From Pleionea sp052032335 (lineage in GTDB: Bacteria > Pseudomonadota > Gammaproteobacteria > Enterobacterales > Kangiellaceae), in assembly GCA_052032335.1 (NCBI GenBank), contig JBPEWV010000145.1, positions 1-64,000 of the forward strand: DNA of 64,000 nucleotides. Reading direction: 5' to 3'. The notes beneath the pieces were generated by a model. The model saw only the letters and a list, made by a program, of their open reading frames with translations. It had not been told where the DNA came from and did not search any database. The first letter of the stretch is position 1; the number at the start of each line of letters is the position of its first letter. Below are positions 44,344 through 53,280 of the stretch, piece after piece. A program made the position numbers and the translations under genes.

Positions 44344-45087
44344 GTGACCCTCCCAGAAAACGGCAGAAAATTTGAGGTAAAATGTCAGTCGTGCAGTATC
44401 AGTCGGTTGTGTTTGCCGGTTATGCTCGCCGAAACAGACATTGAGCAACTGGATGCGATTGTTCAGCGAAGTCGACCCTTGAGGAAAGGTGAGCACTTGT
44501 TTTCTGGTGGCGATGATTTCGAAAGTGTGTTTGCAATCCGCTCAGGAAGTTTAAAGTCTTACACCATCAGTGAAGATGGTATCGAACAGGTTACCGGCTT
44601 CCATCTTCCTGGCGAGATTGTGGGATTGGATGCAATCAATGGAGGCCGACATCCCAGTTTTGCAAAAGCACTTGAAACTGCGGCTATTTGCGCCATCCCA
44701 TTTGAGAAATTGGAACCTCTTGCCCGCCAAATGCCCGGATTACAGCAACAATTGTTTAAGGTCATGAGCCAGGAAATTCATGAAGATCAAGAGCTTATGA
44801 TGTTGTTAAACAAAAAGAGTGCGGACGAAAGGCTGGCCGCGTTTTTAATCAACCTATCTCAGCGATTCGGCCGAAGAGGGTTATCTTCTGCCCAGTTCAG
44901 ACTAACCATGACCCGAAGCGACATCGGCAATTATCTTGGTCTGGCAGTTGAAACGGTAAGTCGCTTGTTGACCAAGTTTCAACAGAGCGACTACATTCAG
45001 GTTAAGGACAAAGAAATAATTATTAACGATCCCAGCGCACTCGGGAGTCTTGCAGGCACCAAGTGCCAATTTGAGAAAACAGCTTAG
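44344..45087 (+). CDS. fnr: FNR/ANR-type oxygen-sensing transcription regulator
   Basis: CRP-family activator with a 4Fe-4S oxygen sensor. It has 247 residues. The cluster ligands are Cys14, Cys17 and Cys23 (CQSCSISRLC) and Cys116 (AAICAIPF), matching E. coli FNR Cys20/23/29/122. The cyclic-nucleotide-binding-like fold, dimerisation helix (LMMLLNKKSADERLAAFL collapsed to MLLNKKSADERL near 155) and HTH with recognition helix VETVSRLLTKFQ near 205 are all present. The start is a GTG whose codon overlaps the stop of a five-codon reading frame starting at 44330. Its predicted targets hemN and ccoN carry FNR boxes. Confidence 0.97.
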   Translation: MTLPENGRKFEVKCQSCSISRLCLPVMLAETDIEQLDAIVQRSRPLRKGEHLFSGGDDFESVFAIRSGSLKSYTISEDGIEQVTGFHLPGEIVGLDAINGGRHPSFAKALETAAICAIPFEKLEPLARQMPGLQQQLFKVMSQEIHEDQELMMLLNKKSADERLAAFLINLSQRFGRRGLSSAQFRLTMTRSDIGNYLGLAVETVSRLLTKFQQSDYIQVKDKEIIINDPSALGSLAGTKCQFEKTA

Positions 45088-45228
45088 TCAATATTCAAGA
45101 ATGGGACTGATATTTCGTTCGTGAATCGGTTGTCTTATTGTTTACGGATGTTCAGATATCATCAAACAATCGTTATGGTAGGTGGCTCGAGGGACAATAG
45201 ATGCCCCTCATTGTTGCGATTCGGTAAA

Positions 45229-45825
45229 TTAGAATCCGAGTTTCAAGAATATGCCGTATAAGTCTTCTTCAATCTGGTATTCCCAAACGCCGCTAATGGC
45301 AAACTGCTCGGTAATGTAATAGCTTACTTTTGCCGAACCGCCTGTTTTATCTTCCTCATCGTTGTCCCAATATCGAATCATGTCGTATCGGGCTTCGGCG
45401 TTAATTTCCCAGTCTTTCAGAAACCTCATTGAGTAACCAACGCCCACGGTCTTGTATTTGGAGTTGTAATAGCGATCAAAAACATCTTCGTAATCAACCG
45501 CTTCAATGCGTTTTCGCCCAGCAAAGCCATAAGCGGAAGCGCGATCATTAATCTGATAAACATAACCCAGAGTGAATCCTTCGAAGCTGAAATTGGAAGG
45601 TCTTTCAAAGGAATCTTCAACCTCCTGTCGTTCCAGAGTCATTAATACATTGTTATCGAATCGATAGCTGAAATTAATTCCAATTCCTTCTAAATCGAAA
45701 TCTGAGGCTCGATCGCTCGGGATTGTGGCGTAGCCAATTTCTAGATAGTTATAAGTCGGGTCAATTTCGTTGGCGTAGCTGGTGGTTAGTGCGAAAGCAG
45801 TGGCAATTGCAAGTAAAATTCGCAT
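45229..45825 (-). CDS. Small outer-membrane beta-barrel protein
   Basis: A 198-residue protein with a signal peptide (residues 1-18, ending SYA) and alternating amphipathic strands throughout, for example YNYLEIGYATI, FEGFTLGYVYQI, YKTVGVGYSMRF and KVSYYITEQFAISGVWEYQ split by turns. The last residue is Phe (FLKLGF), the signature for BamA-dependent outer-membrane insertion. The size suggests an eight-stranded barrel of the OmpX/OmpA-like or opacity type. No specific family is recognised. It is followed by no clear terminator and is transcribed toward fnr. Confidence 0.75.
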   Translation of the reverse strand: MRILLAIATAFALTTSYANEIDPTYNYLEIGYATIPSDRASDFDLEGIGINFSYRFDNNVLMTLERQEVEDSFERPSNFSFEGFTLGYVYQINDRASAYGFAGRKRIEAVDYEDVFDRYYNSKYKTVGVGYSMRFLKDWEINAEARYDMIRYWDNDEEDKTGGSAKVSYYITEQFAISGVWEYQIEEDLYGIFLKLGF

Positions 45826-45859
45826 TTTTCCCTCAATTATATTGTTTAATTTGACTTTA

Positions 45860-45887
45860 AATATATACCATAAGGCCTTGATAGCAA
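45860..45887 (-). promoter_or_regulatory. Candidate promoter of the outer-membrane barrel gene
   Basis: On the minus strand TTGCTA (45887-45882), 16-bp spacer, TATATT (45865-45860), about 35 bp before the ATG at 45825. A GAGGG ribosome binding site precedes the start. Confidence 0.4.
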
Positions 45888-46121
45888 AGTCAAAGTTACC
45901 TGTTTTGTTTGTATTTTATCGTATTTTTGCTGCTATACTGTGGCTAAAGTTGCCTTAAGTTTAAATTAAAACGTACGTTGGCGAGTGTTTAATGAGATAT
46001 TGGGAGAGGTAGATGTATCTCACAAATGGAACTTTAAGCCTGTATATTGAACGAAGGTGCATGTAATATAATTACTTAAAACGGCATTGATCATGCTTGA
46101 GTCTGGATCGGAGATTTTTAA

Positions 46122-47894
46122 ATGAAATCAGTAGTTTCCTTCATAAAAATATGCCTTCTTGTAATTTGGGTCGCGGGGTGTAGTGATTCCAACGAAACAT
46201 CGCAAGAAGATTTATTTCCACCTAATGAGCCTCCATCGGTTGTTTTGCCAGTTTTTGCTCTGGCTACTGAAGGTGAAACGTTCAGCTTGGCGCCTGAAGT
46301 TATCGATGCCGATAGTTCGACCTTTACTTACTTATGGAGCCAGATCTCTGGTGTTTCTGTGACCGTTAATAACCCGACGGCGGAAGTACTGAGTTTTCAA
46401 GCTCCAGCTGTTGATGAAACACAATTGGTCGTTTTTGAGTTAACTGTGACCGATCGCGATGGCGGCTCGGGTTCGGCATCAGTCGAAATAGTGATTGCTC
46501 GGGATGACACTGGCGTCATCACAGGAAAGGTCGTCGACGCAATCTCCGGTGATCCCGTTGTCGACGCAACTGTACGTTCAGGAGAGCAATCTCGGGTTAC
46601 CGATAGTGAAGGTAATTACATAATTTACGATTTAACCTTTGATCCAAGAACGGTGGTAAATGCTTATCACCCTGACTATGGGGACCAATCAAGAGTTATT
46701 TCGGTTTCGCAAACCGAAAGAGATGTCAAGGTCACCATTTCGATGACCCCATCTGTTGAACTTTCATTTGAAGCCAATGATGGTGCAGTTTTATCGATAT
46801 CAGGTTCAAGCTCCATGGTCGATATTCCGGGTGGGGCACTGGTTGATGCCAATGGCGATGAGTACAGCGGAACGGTTAATGCGAAAGTTACAGCAATCGC
46901 TCCTTCTGACAATGTTCGATATCTCTCAGGGGATTATTCAGTCGCTGGTCCTTTGCCGATAGAAGCTTTCGGTGGATTATCCGTTGAGCTAACTGATCCG
47001 TCGGGTAACCCTTTACAGTTGGCATCGGACGCAACAGCCGATGTTCGTATTGAATTGGGAACGTCAAACAACTCTCCACCTGGCACGGCAGCTGTTTACG
47101 TTTACGATGATACTCAAGGGATATGGACTGCTAATGGAAACTTCAGCTATGCCGGAAGCTACTACGAAGGATCAGTGGATACTTTGGGCGTTCTGGCCAC
47201 CGGGTTCATGTACGATCGTATTTCAATTACCGGGTGTGTTTCTGATCTGTCGGGTAATCGAATTAGCGGAATTACCGTCAAAACTGAAGGAACAGACTAC
47301 AGCGGAACAACTCAGACCTTAACCGACGACAATGGAAACTTTAGTATTTTTGCGAAGCAATCTTCGGAAGTCACTTTATACGCAAGCAAGAACGGCACGT
47401 TATCGAGCACTAAGCTAGTACCCACTGGATCCGTCGATATTGATATTGAGGAATGTCTTTTCTTAGAAGAAGGCGTCATTCGGATTCAGCTGACTTGGGG
47501 CAGTGGGCCTTCCGATCTTGACTCGCATCTGATTGGGCCTGATTACCACGTTTATTATGCAAATAAAGGTAGTTTGAGCGAAGCTCCTTTTGCTCAATTG
47601 GATGTTGATGACGTCACTTCTTTTGGCCCAGAAGTTATCACTATTACACAGTTGGAAAACAATTCGGAATATGCCTATTCAGTGTATAACTTCAGCCGCA
47701 CGTTTGATCCCGGAATCACTGGGTCGCCCGCGGTTGTTGAATTAAATCTGGATGGAGACATCACTGTTTTCACCCCTCCTGGTGGTGAAGGTGATAATCT
47801 GACCTGGAACGTATTTACCCTGGTTGTCGATGGCCGAGGCGAAATTACGGTAAGGACGGATGCAACCTGGTCTCCGAACGCTCCTTCTTTGTAA
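46122..47894 (+). CDS. Multidomain surface lipoprotein (PKD-like, carboxypeptidase-regulatory-like, CILP/FAM171-like, DUF2135-like)
   Basis: A 590-residue lipoprotein. The signal peptide ends in the lipobox WVAGC (acyl Cys near residue 20). Next come a PKD/cadherin-like domain (about 35-130), a carboxypeptidase-regulatory-like beta-sandwich (about 132-212), a region opening with VDIPGGALVDANGDEYSG (about 215-365) that resembles CILP/FAM171/ZU5-like extracellular modules, a second regulatory-like domain (about 367-445) and a C-terminal domain starting IRIQLTWGSGPSDLDSHLIGP (about 450-590) like DUF2135/YfaP. A cell-surface adhesion or binding role is likely, but no enzyme motif is visible. Domain names rest on eye-recognised motifs. 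Confidence 0.75.
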   Translation: MKSVVSFIKICLLVIWVAGCSDSNETSQEDLFPPNEPPSVVLPVFALATEGETFSLAPEVIDADSSTFTYLWSQISGVSVTVNNPTAEVLSFQAPAVDETQLVVFELTVTDRDGGSGSASVEIVIARDDTGVITGKVVDAISGDPVVDATVRSGEQSRVTDSEGNYIIYDLTFDPRTVVNAYHPDYGDQSRVISVSQTERDVKVTISMTPSVELSFEANDGAVLSISGSSSMVDIPGGALVDANGDEYSGTVNAKVTAIAPSDNVRYLSGDYSVAGPLPIEAFGGLSVELTDPSGNPLQLASDATADVRIELGTSNNSPPGTAAVYVYDDTQGIWTANGNFSYAGSYYEGSVDTLGVLATGFMYDRISITGCVSDLSGNRISGITVKTEGTDYSGTTQTLTDDNGNFSIFAKQSSEVTLYASKNGTLSSTKLVPTGSVDIDIEECLFLEEGVIRIQLTWGSGPSDLDSHLIGPDYHVYYANKGSLSEAPFAQLDVDDVTSFGPEVITITQLENNSEYAYSVYNFSRTFDPGITGSPAVVELNLDGDITVFTPPGGEGDNLTWNVFTLVVDGRGEITVRTDATWSPNAPSL

Positions 47895-47900
47895 GTCGAT

Positions 47901-47932
47901 ACAACAGGGTGCTCATTGGAGTACCCTGTTGT
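47901..47932. terminator. Hairpin after the lipoprotein gene
   Basis: Perfect 10-bp stem ACAACAGGGT (47901-47910) / ACCCTGTTGT (47923-47932) with a 12-nt partly pairing loop, 6 bp past the stop. The T-run is weak, so termination is probable rather than certain. Confidence 0.65.
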
Positions 47933-48012
47933 TGATTATCTCAATAGAGTTACTCTACGCTCGTCGAAAAAATTAGTACCATCAAGCACCTTGAAAGGTT
48001 AAGTCGAATAAG

Positions 48013-48549
48013 ATGAAGATTATTACGCTCGGTTTGTTGTTTCTCAGTTTCTTATTCTCTTCACGGATATTGGCAGAACAAACACGATACACCTGCAAAA
48101 ACTTTCGCACCTTAGGCTATTCCATCTCCTGGAGCGGTGACTTACAAGGCGCGGCAGTGGGTGAGCGTGGAGGCCATTACTGGGCGTTCAATGGACAGAG
48201 CATTGTGTTCAATATGCAAACCTCGTTTCGAAAAGACATAGGCCAAGTTTGGTTTGCGCACCCTGAAACGGACATTACCTATAGTCCAGGAAACGAATAT
48301 CAGTTAACGCTGGGTAAGAAGAAGTCGGCCGATCATGCGAAATTGCAAATAAATGATCCCTGGTTCGAAGGCGTAACTTTAGCCAACGCCGGCTATTTAA
48401 ATTTTTCGACTCACTCGTTAAGCCCGGTAGAAAGTCCGTGTCTTCAGGGCGAAGGTGAAGCGACATTCATCGATGCAGATACAGGTCAAAAAGTTATTCT
48501 TAAGCTTCAATTTGCGATCGATGTTTCTGGTAGAAAGTTTCGTGGTTAG
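48013..48549 (+). CDS. Secreted protein of unknown function
   Basis: A 178-residue protein with a clear Sec signal peptide (hydrophobic core LGLLFLSFLFSS, cleavage near residue 21 after LAEQ/ILA). The mature part is about 155 residues, beta-rich, with two cysteines (TCKNF and SPCLQG) that could form a disulphide. I do not recognise the family. The gene has a spaced AAGG ribosome binding site and stands alone between the lipoprotein gene and the convergent pdxH. Translation from ATG 48013 is well supported by the signal peptide. Confidence 0.7.
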   Translation: MKIITLGLLFLSFLFSSRILAEQTRYTCKNFRTLGYSISWSGDLQGAAVGERGGHYWAFNGQSIVFNMQTSFRKDIGQVWFAHPETDITYSPGNEYQLTLGKKKSADHAKLQINDPWFEGVTLANAGYLNFSTHSLSPVESPCLQGEGEATFIDADTGQKVILKLQFAIDVSGRKFRG

Positions 48550-48585
48550 TCAGGTGAGTAATCGAACAGCAGGCCAATTAATAAT

Positions 48586-49182
48586 TTAAGGTTGTAAATA
48601 TTGCGTCGACCAACGTCCTTCTTTATGTGTGTATAGAAGTCGATGGTGCAATCGATGTTCAAGTCCTTGCCAATACTCGATAGAGTCGGGCTTAATGCGA
48701 TAACCTCCCCAGTGTTCAGGTTTTTCGATGGGTTTGTTGCTGTAAGTTTTTGTCACTTTTTCAAAGTTTTGCTCTAAGGCCGCTAAAGACTCGATGGTTG
48801 CGCTTTGTTGAGATGCGATGGCGGCAAGCTGGCTGCCCTCAGGTCGAGAGTAAAAGTATGCACTTGAGCGCTGCTGACTGACTTTTTCAACTTTGCCTTC
48901 TATTCTAATTTGTCGTTGAAATTCGGACCACCAGAAAGTCGCACTAATGTAGGGATTGTTTTCTAACTCTTGCCCTTTACGGCTATTATAATTGGTGTAA
49001 AAAACAAAACCATTAGCATCGTATTCTTTTAGCAGAACGACCCTGTTTGAAGGACGGCCCATTGCATTTACTGTTGCGATACTCATACCACAGTAGTAGA
49101 CCGGGTCATTTTCTTTGGCAGCGGTAAACCAGTCTTCAAACAAAGGAAAGGGATTATCTTTGGGCGCTTGTTGAATGTTCAT
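48586..49182 (-). CDS. pdxH: Pyridoxamine 5'-phosphate oxidase PdxH
   Basis: FMN enzyme that oxidises pyridoxine or pyridoxamine 5'-phosphate to pyridoxal 5'-phosphate. From the ATG at 49182 (MNIQQAPKDNPFPLFEDWF) it is 198 residues; longer upstream readings overlap the next gene and lack homology. FMN- and PLP-binding features are GRPSNRVVLLKEYDANGFVFYTNYNSRKG reduced here to RPSNRVVLLK near 42 and NYNSRKGQELENNP near 63, and the C-terminal HWGGYRIKPD and RLHHRLLY (the usual motif is RLHDR). The PLP it makes serves, among others, the aminotransferase at 59866-61017. Confidence 0.95.
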   Translation of the reverse strand: MNIQQAPKDNPFPLFEDWFTAAKENDPVYYCGMSIATVNAMGRPSNRVVLLKEYDANGFVFYTNYNSRKGQELENNPYISATFWWSEFQRQIRIEGKVEKVSQQRSSAYFYSRPEGSQLAAIASQQSATIESLAALEQNFEKVTKTYSNKPIEKPEHWGGYRIKPDSIEYWQGLEHRLHHRLLYTHKEGRWSTQYLQP

Positions 49183-49207
49183 GGATGCTCTCTCAAAGTT
49201 GAATTGT

Positions 49208-49927
49208 TTAATGGTGTTGATGCATCGTTTGCTTGTCCGGGTCTTGCTCGTGATGGTCATGTGAATTGCCATGCGAATTTATGGAATAAAGTGACCAACA
49301 ACCCATTGCAATCATGAAGCCGCCTAACGTGATTTTGACAAGCTTCCGTCGCAGCCATTGGCTGACACGTGTGAATCCAATACCCATCATCATCAATGGC
49401 CCAAGAGTGCCAAAGCCAAAGGCTAGCATAAATAATATACCTTTTGGTACACCGCCTTGGGCAGTAGCGATTGCAATTGCGGAATAAACCAATCCACACG
49501 GTAACAGGCCCCAAAGCATCCCCGAAAGGGTGGCTTGGAATCGAGATCGCGAGGGATTCAGTTTTTTTGTTAAGGGCTGAATCTTTCGCCACGCTTGAGC
49601 ACCGACTTTTTCTAAAAGGAGAATGCCATTCCACCAGCCCAATAGATAAATGCCCGTTGCGATCAACAAAGTGGCAGCCAAAGCTCTTAACACGATTAAA
49701 AAGCCCAGTGATTCGCCAATCGTTGAGATAAAACCTGCCAAAGCTCCCAGTAAGCAATAGGTTAATACGCGGCCAAGGTTGTAATGGAGTGTGGTTAAGG
49801 TTGATTGCAGAAAATTTTTATTTTTTGTTGCGAAAGAAAAAGCGGTTACGATCGTTCCGCACATGCCGACACAGTGCAGGCTGCCCCCCAAGCCAAGAGC
49901 AAAGCCGGTGATTATAGTTTCAATCAT
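49208..49927 (-). CDS. Sulfite exporter TauE/SafE-like membrane protein of the cbb3 locus (DsbD_2 type)
   Basis: A 239-residue inner-membrane protein with about six hydrophobic segments. The N-terminal signature GGSLHCVGMCG near residue 15 and later GLLPCGLVYSAIAIA near 140 are those of the DsbD_2/TauE-like family often found beside ccoGHIS and thought to act in copper or redox handling for cbb3 oxidase. The C-terminal tail is His-rich (NSHGNSHDHHEQ, MHQHH), which suits metal binding. It overlaps the upstream DUF2982-like gene by 8 bp. The precise function is not known. Confidence 0.82.
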   Translation of the reverse strand: MIETIITGFALGLGGSLHCVGMCGTIVTAFSFATKNKNFLQSTLTTLHYNLGRVLTYCLLGALAGFISTIGESLGFLIVLRALAATLLIATGIYLLGWWNGILLLEKVGAQAWRKIQPLTKKLNPSRSRFQATLSGMLWGLLPCGLVYSAIAIATAQGGVPKGILFMLAFGFGTLGPLMMMGIGFTRVSQWLRRKLVKITLGGFMIAMGCWSLYSINSHGNSHDHHEQDPDKQTMHQHH

Positions 49928-50612
49928 TTGAATTTGTCTTATTTGATTTAATAGTAGAAAGCTTTGAGCGATATTGCTTGAATAATACTAGGAAGTCTTC
50001 CTGATTTCGGTCCAAGGCAGTCAATGGTACGAACAAATCTGCACCCAGATAATGTTTCAGTTGATGCAGGCGAGCTGCAAACATTCCTTTCAGTCCATCA
50101 AAGATCTGACCATCGGCCGCTTTCCAATGTTCAGAATCCTCTTGAAGAAAACTGGTGTCGTCACTGCGAAATTGTGCTTCGAGAAGTGCAACATGCAACA
50201 AACTGCGGTACTCATGAAATAAGCTTTTCGCCAAACGTGGCGCAATATTTCGAATCATAGGTGCCCGATCCCATACTTTAATTCCGAAGTAGTGCAGCTC
50301 GGTTTGCCCCTGACCCTTATTAACTTGGAGCGGAACAATATCGATGATATTTTCCCAATCCAGAGTAATGACGCCAAATTTGTGATACCAGATCAATCCT
50401 TGTTCATTTAACTCAAGACTGATGGGCGGTTCCTGCCATTTGAATACTCCAAACAGGAAAAACAAAAAACCGAACAGCATGAGTATGTAACCCGGGAGTT
50501 TTATCTCGAACTGCTGAAGAATCAGGGCAGAAATAATAGATAGTAACCCAACCAATGAGAAGGCCAGGTGGTTCCGTCTGGCAATCGGTTTAAATTGCAG
50601 TCGCTCAATCAT
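49920..50612 (-). CDS. DUF2982-like membrane protein
   Basis: A 230-residue protein with two N-terminal membrane segments (about residues 17-34 and 38-57) and a cytoplasmic or periplasmic C-terminal domain with the pattern ISLELNEQGLIWYHKFGVITLDWENI collapsed to QGLIWYHKFGVITLDWENI near 73-91. The layout and the segment GIKVWDR match DUF2982, a family seen mainly in marine Gammaproteobacteria; I assign it from memory of the pattern with limited certainty. It overlaps ccoS by 8 bp and the TauE-like gene by 8 bp, so all three are one transcript with the cco accessory genes. Confidence 0.55.
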   Translation of the reverse strand: MIERLQFKPIARRNHLAFSLVGLLSIISALILQQFEIKLPGYILMLFGFLFFLFGVFKWQEPPISLELNEQGLIWYHKFGVITLDWENIIDIVPLQVNKGQGQTELHYFGIKVWDRAPMIRNIAPRLAKSLFHEYRSLLHVALLEAQFRSDDTSFLQEDSEHWKAADGQIFDGLKGMFAARLHQLKHYLGADLFVPLTALDRNQEDFLVLFKQYRSKLSTIKSNKTNSND

Positions 50613-50817
50613 TGTCTTTGTCTAGAGTCGTATCGTTACTTTTTGTTGAACTTTCGTCACCAACAGGTGACTGTGCCGAGTCATCATCAAATAATATTTT
50701 ATAGGCAGGTGAGTCAAGGTCAGAGTACTGATCATTTCTTACCGCCCAGACAAAAGCAGCAATTGCGATGGCAAGTAACAAAATTGCCACAGGAATCAGC
50801 CAATACATTACTTGCAT
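50605..50817 (-). CDS. ccoS: Cytochrome oxidase maturation protein CcoS
   Basis: Small 70-residue membrane protein required for insertion of the cofactors into cbb3 oxidase subunit CcoN. It has one N-terminal membrane segment (about residues 5-25) followed by the family signature FVWAVRNDQYSDLDSPAYKILFDDD, of which the core SDLDSPAYKILFDDD is diagnostic. The start may be this ATG or an in-frame ATG three codons later. The acidic C-terminal tail (DESSTKSNDTTLDKDND) is longer than in many homologues. It is 75 bp downstream of ccoI. Confidence 0.93.
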   Translation of the reverse strand: MQVMYWLIPVAILLLAIAIAAFVWAVRNDQYSDLDSPAYKILFDDDSAQSPVGDESSTKSNDTTLDKDND

Positions 50818-50892
50818 GTAACGGTAACCATAGAGTTCATCATTGTGTGATCTTAACCAGTATTCTCAAGAGTCACAACTTATGGCATCAGT

Positions 50893-53280
50893 TTATTGGC
50901 GTAAACGCAGAGCGTTAAGAACCACAAGCAACGAGCTAAGTGTCATACCAATGGCCGCTAACCAGGGGGGCACCCAACCCATCGCAGCAAACGGAATTGC
51001 CATCAGGTTGTAACCGAGGGCCCAAATGAGGTTTTGTCGAATGATAGTTTGTGTCTTTTTTGCGATGGTCAGAGCCTGGGGAATCGATGTTAGAGCTTTG
51101 GTTGTCATTACCGCATCGCCATTGATTTGCGTAATGTCGGCGGCGGTATCAATCGCTATACCGAGGTCCGCCTTAGCCAAAACTAACGAATCATTGATAC
51201 CATCTCCGACCATAGCAACGATTCTCGAATTAGATTTTAACTGCTTGATAATTTCGGCCTTTTGCTCTGGGCTCTGATCGCCATAAACGTTTTTGATACC
51301 CAGTTGATTGCCAGCCAAACGCGCATTGTTGTACTGATCACCGCTGACGATTGCTGTTTCAATGTTTTGCGATTTTAACTGGCGCACGGCTGCCAATGCC
51401 GATTGTTTTAGTGGATCGTGAAATTTCAATTTGGCAGCGGGTTTATCATCAATGCTTAAGTGAATATTGACAAACGAATCTGGTATCTGCTGTAAGTCTT
51501 CAATGCCACAAAATTCGGGCTTTCCAATGCGATAACTGTGTTGTGTGTCTCGACCAGAAACACCGAGCCCGGCATGATATTCAATCGATTGAATATTTAA
51601 ATACTCGTGAGGCTCTGAGAGAATCGCATTGGCGATAGGGTGGGTCTGATGCCGTTCTAAGGTTGCGGCAATATTTACGATGGTTTGTCGTGACAAAGAA
51701 TGATCAAGTATTTCAATGTTCATTAACTCGAAGGCTCCTTCGGTTAAGGTACCTGTTTTGTCAAACACAACCGTATCGATTTCAGATAAGGTTTGTAGAG
51801 TATGCGGCTTGATGGCGAGAAGTCCGCGTTTACCCAGGTGATGCGCGCCCATCGTGAGTGCTGTCGGTGTTGCCAAAGACAACGCACAGGGGCAGCTTAC
51901 AACCAGTACGCTGATGGCAACCCATAAGGCTTTTTCACTATCGATTTGAAGCCATGTAATAAACACCAGTGTGACAATAAAAAGAATGCCAAAAACAAAC
52001 CAGTGCGCGATTTTATCGGCCAACAGTCCAATGGCTGGTTTTTCAGACGTGGCTTGCTCGGTCATTTTTTGCAGTGCTGCGAGATAGGTAGACTCGCCAA
52101 TGGCAGTGGTTTCTAACGTCAGTGTTTGTGATTGGTTAACGCTGCCCGCCAAGGCTCGATCGCCATTCACTTTTTTTACCGGCTTGGATTCTCCGGTTAA
52201 TAAAGATTCGTTCACATAGCTGTGTCCTGAAATGATCTTTCCGTCAACCGGAATGGTTTCACCCTGACGAATAATCAATTGATCACCTGCCTTAATTTGA
52301 TGCAGTGGAATATCCACGGTCGAATCGTTTTCGAATTTAGAGACGGATAAGGGTAAAAGTTGGCGTTGAGTCTGCGTTGCCATAATTGCTTTTACTCGTA
52401 CGCGATGCTCCAGATATCGGCCAACGAGTAAGAAGAAAATAAACATCGAGATAGAATCGAAGTAAACCTGACCACTGTTGGTTATTGTTGCGTAGACGCT
52501 GGTACAGTAAGCCACTGAAACAGCAATGACCACAGGCACATCCATAACCAAATGTTTCTGCTTAAGCCCAAACCAAGCGTTGCGAAAAAAAGGAAATGCG
52601 GAATAGAAAACAATGGGCGTAGCAACCAGACCACTGACCCAGTGTAAAAATGATTGATGCTCGCTTTGCATATCATTACCTTCGCCAATGTATAGACCAA
52701 GGGCAAACATCATGACCTGCATCATGCCAAGACCGGCAATGCCTAGACGAATTAGATAGTTACGATTTTCTTTTCTTACCGATTTTTCGTAATGGTTTTG
52801 TTGGAATGGGTACGCTTTGTATCCCAATGTAAGCAGTTTTTTGATTAACTCGCTAAGCGACGCGAGTTGATCATCCCATTGAATGGTCAAACGGTGGGTC
52901 ACTGGGTTGACTTGTACTTGAGAAACACCCGGTTCAGCCAATAACCGCGATTCAATTAACCAGCTGCACGCGGCGCATGTAATTCCCTCGACTCCCAGCT
53001 CGGCGGTTGACAGATCATTGCTATGTCTGACAAACGTTTGTTGAATGATGGCATCATCCAGCAATTCTAGATCGCGCAACTCTTGTGGAATCAGTTCTTC
53101 AGGCTTAACCGATACTTCGGTTCTGAACTGGTAATATTCATCCAGATTATTTTGAATAATGGTCGAAGCAACAGCCTCGCAGCCATGACAACAAAAGTTG
53201 CGAACTTTTCCACGCCATTCGAGAGTTATGTTCAAGTTGTCAGGAATGGTTTCATGACAATGAAAACAAAGCTCGGTCAT
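50893..53280 (-). CDS. ccoI: Copper-translocating P-type ATPase CcoI (FixI)
   Basis: Cu-ATPase needed for copper delivery to cbb3 oxidase. Its 795 residues begin with a Cys-rich segment (CFHCHETIPDN and CCHGCEAVAST), then an HMA domain (GITCAACSWLIESRL near 90). Eight membrane segments surround the ion motif CPC in SCPCALSLATPTAL near 468. The phosphorylation motif DKTGTLTEG near 510 and the hinge MVGDGINDS near 700 are complete. It overlaps ccoH by 4 bp. The CcoI group, unlike CopA, is marked by the N-terminal CxxC-rich domain and by this gene order. Confidence 0.96.
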   Translation of the reverse strand: MTELCFHCHETIPDNLNITLEWRGKVRNFCCHGCEAVASTIIQNNLDEYYQFRTEVSVKPEELIPQELRDLELLDDAIIQQTFVRHSNDLSTAELGVEGITCAACSWLIESRLLAEPGVSQVQVNPVTHRLTIQWDDQLASLSELIKKLLTLGYKAYPFQQNHYEKSVRKENRNYLIRLGIAGLGMMQVMMFALGLYIGEGNDMQSEHQSFLHWVSGLVATPIVFYSAFPFFRNAWFGLKQKHLVMDVPVVIAVSVAYCTSVYATITNSGQVYFDSISMFIFFLLVGRYLEHRVRVKAIMATQTQRQLLPLSVSKFENDSTVDIPLHQIKAGDQLIIRQGETIPVDGKIISGHSYVNESLLTGESKPVKKVNGDRALAGSVNQSQTLTLETTAIGESTYLAALQKMTEQATSEKPAIGLLADKIAHWFVFGILFIVTLVFITWLQIDSEKALWVAISVLVVSCPCALSLATPTALTMGAHHLGKRGLLAIKPHTLQTLSEIDTVVFDKTGTLTEGAFELMNIEILDHSLSRQTIVNIAATLERHQTHPIANAILSEPHEYLNIQSIEYHAGLGVSGRDTQHSYRIGKPEFCGIEDLQQIPDSFVNIHLSIDDKPAAKLKFHDPLKQSALAAVRQLKSQNIETAIVSGDQYNNARLAGNQLGIKNVYGDQSPEQKAEIIKQLKSNSRIVAMVGDGINDSLVLAKADLGIAIDTAADITQINGDAVMTTKALTSIPQALTIAKKTQTIIRQNLIWALGYNLMAIPFAAMGWVPPWLAAIGMTLSSLLVVLNALRLRQ

